A DNA stretch of 42,726 nucleotides from an uncultured Tenacibaculum sp. (GCA_947501615.1 CANMWK010000024.1:1-42726), one strand, 5' to 3'. Positions 8,822 through 15,532 are shown, counted from the first letter of the stretch. Numbers and translations are program-made. The notes: generated from the sequence alone by a model not told the origin.

Positions 8822-10108
8822 ATGACAAAAAGACTATTCTTAACACTTATTTTACTTATTTCAGCAAAAAAACTTTTTAGTCAAGATAATATTCCTTGTG
8901 AATTTTCTTGGCAAAATGCACCGACCACTACAGGAATAAAAAATTTTGTTACAGATGTAAGAGAACAAAATGATCAAGGTCCTTGTTTAGCTTTTGCTTT
9001 TAATGCTGCCATAGAAACTATGTATGGTATTGAACAAAATAAAGATGCTACTAATTTATTTAACCTTTCTGATGCTTATTTAGATTACAAAGCTTGGAAT
9101 GCTCCAGATTATCTTCCTGTTCTTAACAACTCTGGCTTTAAAATACCAGTACAAGCCCCTCCCTTAAATGGTTTTGCTGAAACATGTAATCCTGATCGTA
9201 TAAATTTTCCCTGCGGATGGCGAAATGATATCATAAAGTTTATTGAAGATCCTTCTGGTCAAAAATCTTATAAATTTCAAATAGATCTGGATGGAGATGA
9301 TCAACAAGTCAGAACCATAGTAGTAGGTAAAGACTTTACTCAAGATTATGTAATTGTAAAAAAAGCCTATGAATTAACTACGAATACAATTAGAACCATT
9401 GATGACATAAAACAAAGAATTTTAAACCATGGACCTGTTGTTTTAAGGGTCTCTGGAAATAAAAACGGTGGATTACATAATGCCACAAATTTTAGAAACT
9501 ATACCCTACCTGATGTTGGTTTAAATTTTCACGCTTTTACTATTATTGGTTGGACTAAAGATAATGAATGGATCATTAAGGATAGTTGGCCTAGAATGGA
9601 AGGTATAGTAAAAACCAAACCTAATACAGACATTATAGGGTTAATGAATACCTCTCTAAATAATTCAGGAACGAAAAAGGCTGTAGAATTATACCAAGTA
9701 TCAAGAGTTTCTTTTAATGGAGGCAATATCCCTTCAACTCCGAAAACTAAATTAAGTATTAATAATTGTGAACCAGAACAAGAGACTGCTATTAATTTAT
9801 CTCCTATTTCAGTCGGTATTGATTATGTATATATTGGAGGATACTTGTATCATAAATTTTGGACTAATAGTAACGTCCCTGTAGAACGATGGGTTTGGGG
9901 AATAGACTACCCTAATGGTTCACTTAAAAGATCTCAAATAAATAGTCCTAATTCTAGTAGCGTATTATTGAGTCCAACTACTAGTGGCAATGTTACTGTT
10001 TATGTTAACGCTTATATAGGAGGAAAAATAGTAGCTACAAAAAAAAGAAACATATATCTTTCTAATGGTAAAGTTATTGGTAATGGAGGTATAGGAGATC
10101 GTTTCTAA
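8822..10108 (+). CDS. secreted papain-like (C1-type) cysteine protease
   Basis: This 428-residue protein has a signal peptide (about 1-20, ending LFSQ). The papain-fold catalytic set is visible: Gln49 and Cys55 in EQNDQGPCLAFA, His237 in LNFHAFTIIGW, and the third position in WIIKDSWP, where Asp254 replaces the usual Asn of the NSW motif. The segment from about residue 300 looks like an Ig/PKD-type beta domain. No T9SS sorting domain is seen. It precedes the peptide cassettes on the same strand but is separated by its own terminator and about 500 bases, so a role in peptide processing is only a guess. A general extracellular protease is the default reading. Confidence 0.85.
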   Translation: MTKRLFLTLILLISAKKLFSQDNIPCEFSWQNAPTTTGIKNFVTDVREQNDQGPCLAFAFNAAIETMYGIEQNKDATNLFNLSDAYLDYKAWNAPDYLPVLNNSGFKIPVQAPPLNGFAETCNPDRINFPCGWRNDIIKFIEDPSGQKSYKFQIDLDGDDQQVRTIVVGKDFTQDYVIVKKAYELTTNTIRTIDDIKQRILNHGPVVLRVSGNKNGGLHNATNFRNYTLPDVGLNFHAFTIIGWTKDNEWIIKDSWPRMEGIVKTKPNTDIIGLMNTSLNNSGTKKAVELYQVSRVSFNGGNIPSTPKTKLSINNCEPEQETAINLSPISVGIDYVYIGGYLYHKFWTNSNVPVERWVWGIDYPNGSLKRSQINSPNSSSVLLSPTTSGNVTVYVNAYIGGKIVATKKRNIYLSNGKVIGNGGIGDRF

Positions 10109-10126
10109 ATTTCACTACATCATTTT

Positions 10127-10164
10127 TGAGCGAAAACTATCATATAATTTTCGCTCATTTTTTT
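10127..10164 (+). terminator. terminator of the papain-like protease gene
   Basis: Perfect 10-bp stem TGAGCGAAAA/TTTTCGCTCA (10127-10136 with 10148-10157), followed by seven T. It lies 18 bases after the stop codon and isolates the protease from the peptide cassette. Confidence 0.85.
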
Positions 10165-10280
10165 AGTTTTTTTCTTCTCTTCATATACAAACGAAGTACA
10201 TCAAAAAAGATTATTTAATAGAAAATACACTTAAAACACTATTTCTTTAATAATCGTCCAAAAAAATCACCTCCTCTCTA

Positions 10281-10641
10281 AAAAGTTATCAACACGAAAA
10301 CGTGATCGTAACAAAATTTAAGATTTCCATTTATTTTTCAGTGTTTTTTTCTTGTAGTTTTAAAATTCAATAGGTTTTTTTAATAAAATCTAAAAAGAGT
10401 TATGAAATACTTATGAAGTCCTGATTTACATGAATTGCTAGCTAATTTCATTTTTCACTCTCATTCATTATACATTAAAATTGATGATTTCAAAAAAACT
10501 GAAAACATCAATTAAAAATAGATTGCGCAATTCAGACCGATATAAAGTTAATGTCTTTAAAAGATCACTTTAATTTTTAGTATAGCGGAAACCGAAAAGC
10601 TTATGAGTAGGTAAAAAATTAATTCAAATAAAAATGAAAGA
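10281..10641 (+). repeat. 360-bp direct repeat, copy A (upstream of cassette 1)
   Basis: This non-coding block and the first bases of the peptide gene match 12814-13172 at roughly nine bases in ten by eye, with only a few one-base gaps. Shared landmarks are TTATCAACACGAAAACGTGA at the left end, the palindrome ATTGCGCAAT (10522-10531), a nested stem at 10544-10571, and the peptide leader element at 10584-10611. Similarity stops within the first codons of the peptide gene. The block probably carries the promoter and leader of the cassette, but no full TTTG-N19-TAnnTTTG promoter is clear; TAGTTTTA in the middle is the nearest match. Confidence 0.85.
10584..10611 (+). promoter_or_regulatory. peptide leader element, copy 1
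   Basis: This 28-base element reads AGCGG-AAA-CCGAAAAGCTT-AT-GAGTAGG and ends 22 bases before the start codon of the first GG-leader peptide. The same element lies before the other two peptide genes of the locus. CGG/CCG can pair around the variable triplet. It could be an RNA structure, a translation element or a protein-binding site. Confidence 0.6.
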
Positions 10642-10867
10642 AGGCATTTTAAAACAAATCAAGGCAACTGTGCTTAGTAAAAAAGAAACTAAGACTATAA
10701 TTGGCGGATACGACGGATCTTTTGGTGCAGGAAACTGCTCTTTTATTATCTGTGGTAACCCTGTTAACAAAGGTTCAAATGCCTACAAACCTGGCTGTCC
10801 AACATCTAATACTGGATGGAGACTTTATGTCTACAGACCAAATCCTTCATTATTCTGTTGGGGATAA
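10634..10867 (+). CDS. double-glycine-leader Cys-rich peptide precursor 1
   Basis: This 77-residue peptide has a charged helical leader (MKEGILKQIK...KTIIGG, residues 1-25) ending in a Gly-Gly pair. The 52-residue core starts with Tyr26 and has Cys35, 40, 55 and 75 (spacing C-x4-C-x14-C-x19-C). The double-Gly end is typical of bacteriocin and RiPP precursors cut by C39-type peptidases. The core is rich in Gly, Asn, Pro and aromatic residues and ends FCWG. CSFI-C, KPGC and YRPNP are shared with precursor 2. An intra-operon hairpin and a glycosyltransferase-like gene follow. No biological activity can be named from sequence; export followed by disulfide formation and/or glycosylation is inferred. 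Confidence 0.85.
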   Translation: MKEGILKQIKATVLSKKETKTIIGGYDGSFGAGNCSFIICGNPVNKGSNAYKPGCPTSNTGWRLYVYRPNPSLFCWG

Positions 10868-10883
10868 TCTACTAATGTAAATG

Positions 10884-10927
10884 CATGAGACTCTTCATAT
10901 CAAACAAGAGTCTCATGTTCTAATTTT
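10884..10927 (+). terminator. intra-operon hairpin between peptide 1 and GT gene 1
   Basis: A perfect 12-bp stem, CATGAGACTCTT with AAGAGTCTCATG (10884-10895 with 10906-10917), is followed by an interrupted T run (TTCTAATTTTT). It lies 17 bases after the peptide stop and 28 before the next ATG. The weak T-tract suggests a partial terminator or mRNA-stabilising end that keeps peptide mRNA above the downstream gene. Confidence 0.6.
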
Positions 10928-10945
10928 TCACAATTCAAACTATAT

Positions 10946-12271
10946 ATGAAAGTTATTCAAAGCTTTTGGTCTAAACCTAGTATTAATCATTCTGACGATC
11001 CAAACTCACGATTTAAAGGAGGATGGTTAGGACAGAAATATGCATTTTACAGTCAGGCGTTAAGTTGCCTTACCTTCAAAGAATTTTATGGTGAAGTTGA
11101 GCTCTATACAGATAATAAAGGAAAAGAAACTTTTATTGATCTCTTAGGGCTTCCCTACACAAAAACACATATAACATTAAACGAAATTGATACCTACAAT
11201 CCTAAATTGTGGGCTTTAGGTAAAATTTTCACTTATGCTAAACAGGATACACCTTTCATTCATGTGGATTCTGATGTTTATATTTGGAAGAAACTCCCCG
11301 AAACACTAACCAATAGTCCTTTATTTTCTCAAAATCTTGAAGTTAATTTTCCTGCTTACGAAAAAGCTTTAAATGATATTTTTATTCATTTTGATTGGAT
11401 TCCTGCTCCATTGATTAACTCGGTATACAAACACAAAGAAATTCGTGCTTTTAATGCTGGAATAATTGGAGGAAGTAATTATGATTTTTTTAAAAAACTA
11501 AAACATATTACATTACAATTCATCAATGAAAATGAAGCACTTTTAGAAAAAATAGATGTTGGAATTTTTAACACTATTTTCGAACAACAATTGGGCTATG
11601 CTATCGCAGAAAAAAATAATTTTGACATGCACTATCTACTAGAAGATGTTGAGCCCGATTTCTCTAAGGTAATTAATTTCCATACTGTTCCTTTCGATTC
11701 ACAATTTGTGCACTGTATTGGTTATGCTAAAAAATCTATTTTTGCTTGTGAACAGCTTGAAGCACGATTACATTATCATTACCCAAATTTTTACAATCAA
11801 TTAAATATTCGTCTTCAAAAACACTTTCCTGAAACACTTATCAACCCCATAAAACCAGAAAGACTACAATATTTATTTACCATGTATAATTGGTTGGAAA
11901 ATATAACTTCTGAAGCTATTTTTAATACCACATTTGAACTGAATCCAAATGCGAAATTTATTGAAAAAGACGACGGTTACTATGTTTCGTATATCCTACC
12001 TCAAAATCAAAAGCAACATGAAGAAAAGCTAGAAGATTGGCAAATCATTTTACTATACTTTGAAACTGCAACATCTATTAAAGATCTTTATGATGAATTA
12101 ATTCAAGATGACGATTTCTTAAAACAAATTGATCGGGCTACATTACAACCTAAGCTTACTTCATTTATTATGGATAAATGTATTTTACTAGAAGTGCTAG
12201 TTCCAACTCAATTCTTGGCTACATATAATGAAATATATACTAACAAACAGATGACAAACAGTATTGTATAA
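10946..12271 (+). CDS. DUF6734-like protein, candidate GT-A glycosyltransferase (copy 1)
   Basis: This 441-residue soluble protein opens with MKVIQSFWSKP, a start I associate with the DUF6734 family. Hallmarks of a GT-A glycosyltransferase follow: a DxD motif (HVDSDVYIW, Asp108/Asp110), FNAGIIGG (about 169-176), and IDVGIFN with EQ (about 203-214), which corresponds to the DQxxFN region of GT8-like enzymes. DxD binds the metal and nucleotide sugar in such enzymes. It shares these motifs and its length with the protein at 13461-14786, with clear similarity along the whole chain. Its place between peptide genes suggests it modifies them, as SunS-type enzymes do in glycocins, but that is inference. 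No transmembrane segment or signal peptide is seen. Confidence 0.8.
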   Translation: MKVIQSFWSKPSINHSDDPNSRFKGGWLGQKYAFYSQALSCLTFKEFYGEVELYTDNKGKETFIDLLGLPYTKTHITLNEIDTYNPKLWALGKIFTYAKQDTPFIHVDSDVYIWKKLPETLTNSPLFSQNLEVNFPAYEKALNDIFIHFDWIPAPLINSVYKHKEIRAFNAGIIGGSNYDFFKKLKHITLQFINENEALLEKIDVGIFNTIFEQQLGYAIAEKNNFDMHYLLEDVEPDFSKVINFHTVPFDSQFVHCIGYAKKSIFACEQLEARLHYHYPNFYNQLNIRLQKHFPETLINPIKPERLQYLFTMYNWLENITSEAIFNTTFELNPNAKFIEKDDGYYVSYILPQNQKQHEEKLEDWQIILLYFETATSIKDLYDELIQDDDFLKQIDRATLQPKLTSFIMDKCILLEVLVPTQFLATYNEIYTNKQMTNSIV

Positions 12272-12285
12272 GTATATAATTTTAA

Positions 12286-12314
12286 AGCGGTAGCCGAAAA
12301 GCTTTATGAGTAGG
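12286..12314 (+). promoter_or_regulatory. peptide leader element, copy 2
   Basis: AGCGG-TAG-CCGAAAAGCTT-TAT-GAGTAGG, starting 14 bases after the stop of the glycosyltransferase-like gene and ending 24 bases before the ATG of peptide 2. It occurs here without the rest of the 360-bp repeat, which marks it as a unit of its own. Differences from copies 1 and 3 fall in the triplet between CGG and CCG and in the short spacer before GAGTAGG. Confidence 0.6.
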
Positions 12315-12338
12315 CATAATATATTAACCTCATTAAAA

Positions 12339-12566
12339 ATGAAAAAAAACATTTTAAAACAAATTAAAGTAAACATTCTTACCAAAGAAGAAAAGAAAAC
12401 AATTGTAGGAGGCTATGCCAACGGTGTTATATATCAAGATTGGCCATGCTCATTTATCTCTTGTAGATCTCGACATAATGTTGGCGCAAAAGTATCGAAG
12501 CCAGGATGTAGCACAAACAATTTATACATCTATAAACCTAACCCTGTCTTATACTGCCAATTTTAA
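12339..12566 (+). CDS. double-glycine-leader Cys-rich peptide precursor 2
   Basis: This 75-residue peptide has the leader MKKNILKQIK...KTIVGG and a core starting at Tyr26 with Cys37, 42, 57 and 73 (C-x4-C-x14-C-x15-C). CSFI-C, KPGC-T-N and YKPNP-LYC align it with precursor 1. An upstream in-frame ATG at 12306 lies inside the conserved leader element; the start at 12339 is preferred because it aligns with the other two leaders and has the same A-rich TAAAA before the ATG. It is the last gene of cassette 1 and is followed by a very strong terminator. A role as a secreted peptide is inferred from the leader only. Confidence 0.83.
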   Translation: MKKNILKQIKVNILTKEEKKTIVGGYANGVIYQDWPCSFISCRSRHNVGAKVSKPGCSTNNLYIYKPNPVLYCQF

Positions 12567-12630
12567 TTCATAGGATTATCCGTATGTATAACAATAAGTA
12601 TTTATGATAAAAACGGATATTTAAATTCGT

Positions 12631-12683
12631 TACATAAAACTATCTTAAAAGTGGTACTTTTAAGATAGTTTTATGTATTTTTT
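12631..12683 (+). terminator. strong terminator closing cassette 1
   Basis: A perfect 22-bp stem (12631-12652 with 12656-12677) closes on a GGT loop and is followed by six T. It lies 64 bases after the stop of peptide 2 and ends cassette 1 before the second 360-bp repeat. From here to 12813 nothing else is recognised. Confidence 0.9.
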
Positions 12684-12813
12684 ATCTTTCCTCTTCAATC
12701 CCATTACTATTTCAGTAAGTTTAATTCCCTAAAACAGCATCACATTCTATTATCAAACAATAGTATTCAAGAAATGTTTCTTGTTAACATCTACCATTTC
12801 CTAAAAAGGCAAC

Positions 12814-13172
12814 AAAAGTTATCAACACGAAAACGTGATCGTAGCAAAATTTAAGATTTCCATTTATTTTTCAGTGTTTTTTTCTTGTAAATTTAAAAAT
12901 CAATAGGTTTTATTCAATAAAATCTAAAAGAGTTATGAAATACTTATGAAGTCTTGATGTACATGAATTGCTTGCAAATTTCATTTTTCACTCTCATCTA
13001 TTATACATTAAAATCGATGATTTCAAAAACTAGAAACATCAATTCAAAATAGATTGCGCAATTCAGACCGATAATAAAGTTAATGTCTTTAAAAGATCAC
13101 TTTAATCTTTAGTATAGCGGAAACCGAAAAGCTTACGAGTAGGTAAAAATTAAATCAAATAAAAATGAAAGA
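12814..13172 (+). repeat. 360-bp direct repeat, copy B (upstream of cassette 2)
   Basis: Second copy of the block at 10281-10641. The palindrome ATTGCGCAAT (13053-13062) and the nested stem AAAGT...ACTTT (13076-13103) are unchanged. Copy A has a 29-codon reading frame that is broken in copy B, so conservation is not due to a hidden peptide there. A recent duplication, gene conversion, or strong selection on regulatory sequence would all explain the match. Confidence 0.85.
13116..13143 (+). promoter_or_regulatory. peptide leader element, copy 3
   Basis: AGCGG-AAA-CCGAAAAGCTT-AC-GAGTAGG, ending 21 bases before the ATG of peptide 3. It differs from copy 1 by one base. Confidence 0.6.
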
Positions 13173-13404
13173 TAACTTTTTAGCCAAAGTTAAAGGGGCT
13201 ATTCTTATTTCAAAAGAAGAAGCTAAAACTATTTCTGGAGGGTATGACTACCAGTATGATTACAGCTGTTTTTTTGTATGCTGCCCTAGTAATGTTTCAA
13301 GATCAAATCCTGTTATAAACGTTAACGGATGTACTAATGACTATCGTTATAAATATTATGCTCCTCAATTCTATTCTAACTATTGTGTGAGTTGTGGATA
13401 TTAA
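13165..13404 (+). CDS. double-glycine-leader Cys-rich peptide precursor 3
   Basis: This 79-residue peptide has the leader MKDNFLAKVK...KTISGG ending at Gly26 and a Tyr-rich core with six Cys (35, 39, 40, 56, 74, 77). The pairs Cys35/Cys40 and the later Cys56 and Cys74 fall close to the four conserved positions of precursors 1 and 2, so Cys39 and Cys77 are extra. Sequence outside the leader and cysteines has diverged strongly. A hairpin and a second glycosyltransferase-like gene follow, the same order as in cassette 1. Mature structure and activity are unknown. Confidence 0.83.
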   Translation: MKDNFLAKVKGAILISKEEAKTISGGYDYQYDYSCFFVCCPSNVSRSNPVINVNGCTNDYRYKYYAPQFYSNYCVSCGY

Positions 13405-13417
13405 TTTTTAATGCTAC

Positions 13418-13446
13418 ATAGAGATGAGTTTTTAACTCATCTCTAT
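13418..13446 (+). terminator. intra-operon hairpin between peptide 3 and GT gene 2
   Basis: A perfect 13-bp stem ATAGAGATGAGTT/AACTCATCTCTAT (13418-13430 with 13434-13446) has a TTT loop and no real T-tract (CTTAAAATCTT follows). It occupies the same place as the hairpin at 10884-10917 but is unrelated in sequence, which argues for a conserved role such as partial termination or 3'-end protection. Confidence 0.6.
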
Positions 13447-13460
13447 CTTAAAATCTTATT

Positions 13461-14786
13461 ATGATACTACAAAGTTTTTGGTCTAAACCCTTTTTAAAAA
13501 ACTCTAACCATCCGAACGCGAGATTTAAAGGAGGTTGGTTAGATGAAAAGTTTTTTTATTTAAGTATCGCCCTAAGTTGTTTAAAATTCAAAGAACATTA
13601 TGGTGAGATTACGCTTTATACAGATACTTATGGCAAAAAAGTTTTAGGCGATATTTTAGCACTTCCTTATACCAAAATTCATACATCACTAGATGAATTA
13701 GAGGCATACAATGCAGATTTATGGGCTTTACCCAAATTACATACCTATAGTTTACAAAAAAAACCTTTTATTCATGTAGATACTGATGTTTTTATTTGGG
13801 AGAAGTTTCCTGAAGCAAAAGTAAACACTGATATTTTCTGTCAGAATATCGAAGATAACTACCCTGTATACGAGGAAACGTTAGATGCTATTTTAAAAAT
13901 ATTTGATTTCGTACCTACAGAAATAGTAAACTCGTTATATAACAACAAAAGAATACTTGCTTTCAATGCTGGAGTTATTGGAGGAATTAATACTGAATTT
14001 TATAAGAGCCTATATTCAAAAGCTTTAGAAATGATTCAAAAAAATGAGCATTTATTTCCAAAAATAGATGTGGGGATGTTTAATATGATATTCGAACAAT
14101 TACTAGGACACGCTATTGCTAGTAAAAATAATATCAAAATTGCTCCTTTATTAGAAAATGTTGATCCAAAATTCTCTAAATTAACAAACTTTCACTTGGC
14201 TGGTTTTCAAACAAATTATGTACATGCTATTGGATATGCTAAAAAATCATTACATGCTTGTGAACAAATAGAAGCCTTATTAATGTATGAATACCCTGAA
14301 GCTTATAAAAGTATTACTCAAAAAGGAATTGAGAATTCACTTTGGAAAAATACATTTGAAATAACTGAACGAAGAAAAAAATATCTTTTTACAGTATACG
14401 ACTATATAAGATCTAATGGTATTTCAAAATTATACAATACCAAATTTAAATTAAACCCATCGGTGAAATTTTCAGAAAAAGGAAACACTTCTATATTAGA
14501 ATTCATTAGCCCTCAAATGAATAACATTGAAACGTTGGAACTTACAGATTGGGAGAATTTAGTATTCTATTTTCAAGAAGAACTTTCTACTATAGATTTA
14601 TGTAATAAATTGTTAGTAGACGAAGATATTAGACAAACTTATACACCAAATCAGTTACAAGAAAAAGTATTCTCTTTTATTCTTGATAAGTGTATTTTAC
14701 AAGAAATTTTAATTCCAGAAATTTTTCAAGAAAACGATTATAAAACACTCTTTCTAACTCAGAATTTTATGAACTCTGTTTTGTAA
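13461..14786 (+). CDS. DUF6734-like protein, candidate GT-A glycosyltransferase (copy 2)
   Basis: This 441-residue paralogue of the protein at 10946-12271 has the same length and motifs: MILQSFWSKP start, RFKGGWL, DxD in HVDTDVFIW (Asp107/Asp109), FNAGVIGG, and IDVGMFN with EQ. Both keep a conserved C-terminal region (DKCILQEILIP), so the family has a second part beyond the GT-A core. It follows peptide 3 after a hairpin, as in cassette 1. Its last 33 bases overlap the convergent glycosylase gene. Peptide glycosylation is inferred from context only. Confidence 0.8.
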   Translation: MILQSFWSKPFLKNSNHPNARFKGGWLDEKFFYLSIALSCLKFKEHYGEITLYTDTYGKKVLGDILALPYTKIHTSLDELEAYNADLWALPKLHTYSLQKKPFIHVDTDVFIWEKFPEAKVNTDIFCQNIEDNYPVYEETLDAILKIFDFVPTEIVNSLYNNKRILAFNAGVIGGINTEFYKSLYSKALEMIQKNEHLFPKIDVGMFNMIFEQLLGHAIASKNNIKIAPLLENVDPKFSKLTNFHLAGFQTNYVHAIGYAKKSLHACEQIEALLMYEYPEAYKSITQKGIENSLWKNTFEITERRKKYLFTVYDYIRSNGISKLYNTKFKLNPSVKFSEKGNTSILEFISPQMNNIETLELTDWENLVFYFQEELSTIDLCNKLLVDEDIRQTYTPNQLQEKVFSFILDKCILQEILIPEIFQENDYKTLFLTQNFMNSVL

Positions 14787-15320
14787 TTCAGGAATTACAA
14801 ACTTTTCGAACCAAGGATTTTTAGTCAACCAAAATCTATTTCTTGGAGAAGGGTGAGGTAATGTAAAATAATTCGGTAAATACGTTTCATAGTTATTTAC
14901 CGTTTCTGTTAATGTACGTTTTGCTTTATCTTTCAAGTAATAATTTTGAGCATACATACCAATTAATAAAATCAATTCTACATTAGGCATTTTATCCCAT
15001 AATAATTGATGCCACTGTGGAGCGCATTCTTTTCTAGGTGGTAAATCTCCTGATTTTCCTTTACCAGGATAGCAAAATCCCATGGGTACTATTCCAAAAA
15101 GTGACGTATCATAAAACTGTTCATCAGAAACATTTAGCCATTTCCGCAACTGTCTTCCGCTGGGGTCATTCCAAGGTATACCAGTATTATGTACTCTAGT
15201 ACCTGGCGCCTGACCTACAATAATAATTTTTGAATTTACACTAGCTTCCACCACCGGTCTGGGTGAAATAAAGTTTTCACAAATAGTGCAATTTTTAATT
15301 TCTTCAAGTAATTCTTTCAT
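14754..15320 (-). CDS. uracil-DNA glycosylase superfamily protein
   Basis: This 188-residue protein shows the UDG superfamily motifs GQAPGTRVHNTG (motif 1, about residues 36-47), DPSGRQLRKWL, PMGFCYPGKGKSGD, and LPHPSPRN near the C-terminus (motif with the base-binding His). An N-terminal CTIC pair recalls the iron-sulfur family 4 enzymes, but the full four-Cys cluster set is not obvious. It likely removes uracil or a related lesion from DNA. It is convergent with, and overlaps by 33 bases, the end of the second glycosyltransferase-like gene. Confidence 0.85.
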   Translation of the reverse strand: MKELLEEIKNCTICENFISPRPVVEASVNSKIIIVGQAPGTRVHNTGIPWNDPSGRQLRKWLNVSDEQFYDTSLFGIVPMGFCYPGKGKSGDLPPRKECAPQWHQLLWDKMPNVELILLIGMYAQNYYLKDKAKRTLTETVNNYETYLPNYFTLPHPSPRNRFWLTKNPWFEKFVIPELQNRVHKILS

Positions 15321-15335
15321 TGGAGTATTAAGAAT

Positions 15336-15370
15336 AAAAAAACACTTATTACTTTAATCTGTAATAAGTG
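15336..15370 (-). terminator. terminator of the 33-residue micro-gene
   Basis: Perfect 10-bp stem CACTTATTAC/GTAATAAGTG (15343-15352 with 15361-15370) followed on the minus strand by seven T. It lies 22 bases after the stop of the small gene at 15393-15494. Confidence 0.8.
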
Positions 15371-15392
15371 CCTCTGTTAACGGTTTTTTCTT

Positions 15393-15494
15393 TTAATTTC
15401 TTAAAGCATAGCTCGCTCCACTTCCGAAGTCTGCTAATATTCCGAATAAACTTTTAAAAAAACCACTAACTTTCTTAAGTAATAATTTCCCCAT
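15393..15494 (-). CDS. 33-residue amphipathic small protein, unknown
   Basis: This short frame encodes MGKLLLKKVSGF followed by a hydrophobic, glycine-containing stretch ending SYALRN. The N-terminal half has Lys/Leu/Phe spacing compatible with an amphipathic or membrane-associated helix. Support for a real gene is positional: a consensus TAnnTTTG box 31-38 bases upstream of the ATG and a clean terminator 22 bases after the stop, giving a compact single-gene unit. There is no double-Gly leader and no Cys, so it is unlike the peptide precursors nearby. The function is unknown; a membrane peptide or small toxin are possibilities only. Confidence 0.55.
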   Translation of the reverse strand: MGKLLLKKVSGFFKSLFGILADFGSGASYALRN

Positions 15495-15524
15495 GATAGT
15501 TAATAATTTAAAATAATCCCAACA

Positions 15525-15532
15525 CAAAGATA
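15525..15532 (-). promoter_or_regulatory. TAnnTTTG -7 box for the micro-gene
   Basis: The minus strand reads TATCTTTG, an exact -7 box, placing transcription start near 15518 and leaving a leader of about 24 nt. No clear -33 TTTG is seen. Confidence 0.4.

Noticed and set aside
10286..10294. TTATCAACA resembling a DnaA box in both 360-bp repeats
   Set aside because: Only one site per copy, one mismatch to consensus, and no origin-like cluster or replication gene nearby.
10484..10573. 29-codon reading frame in repeat copy A
   Set aside because: The matching frame in copy B has an early stop, so protein coding does not explain the conservation.
12306..12338. Upstream ATG extending peptide 2 by 11 residues
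   Set aside because: It lies inside the conserved leader element shared with the other two peptide genes, and the extension does not match their leaders. The ATG at 12339 aligns exactly.
14754..14786. 33-base overlap of the GT-like gene with the glycosylase gene as a regulatory antisense
   Set aside because: Short convergent overlaps are common in compact genomes, and nothing else marks this one.
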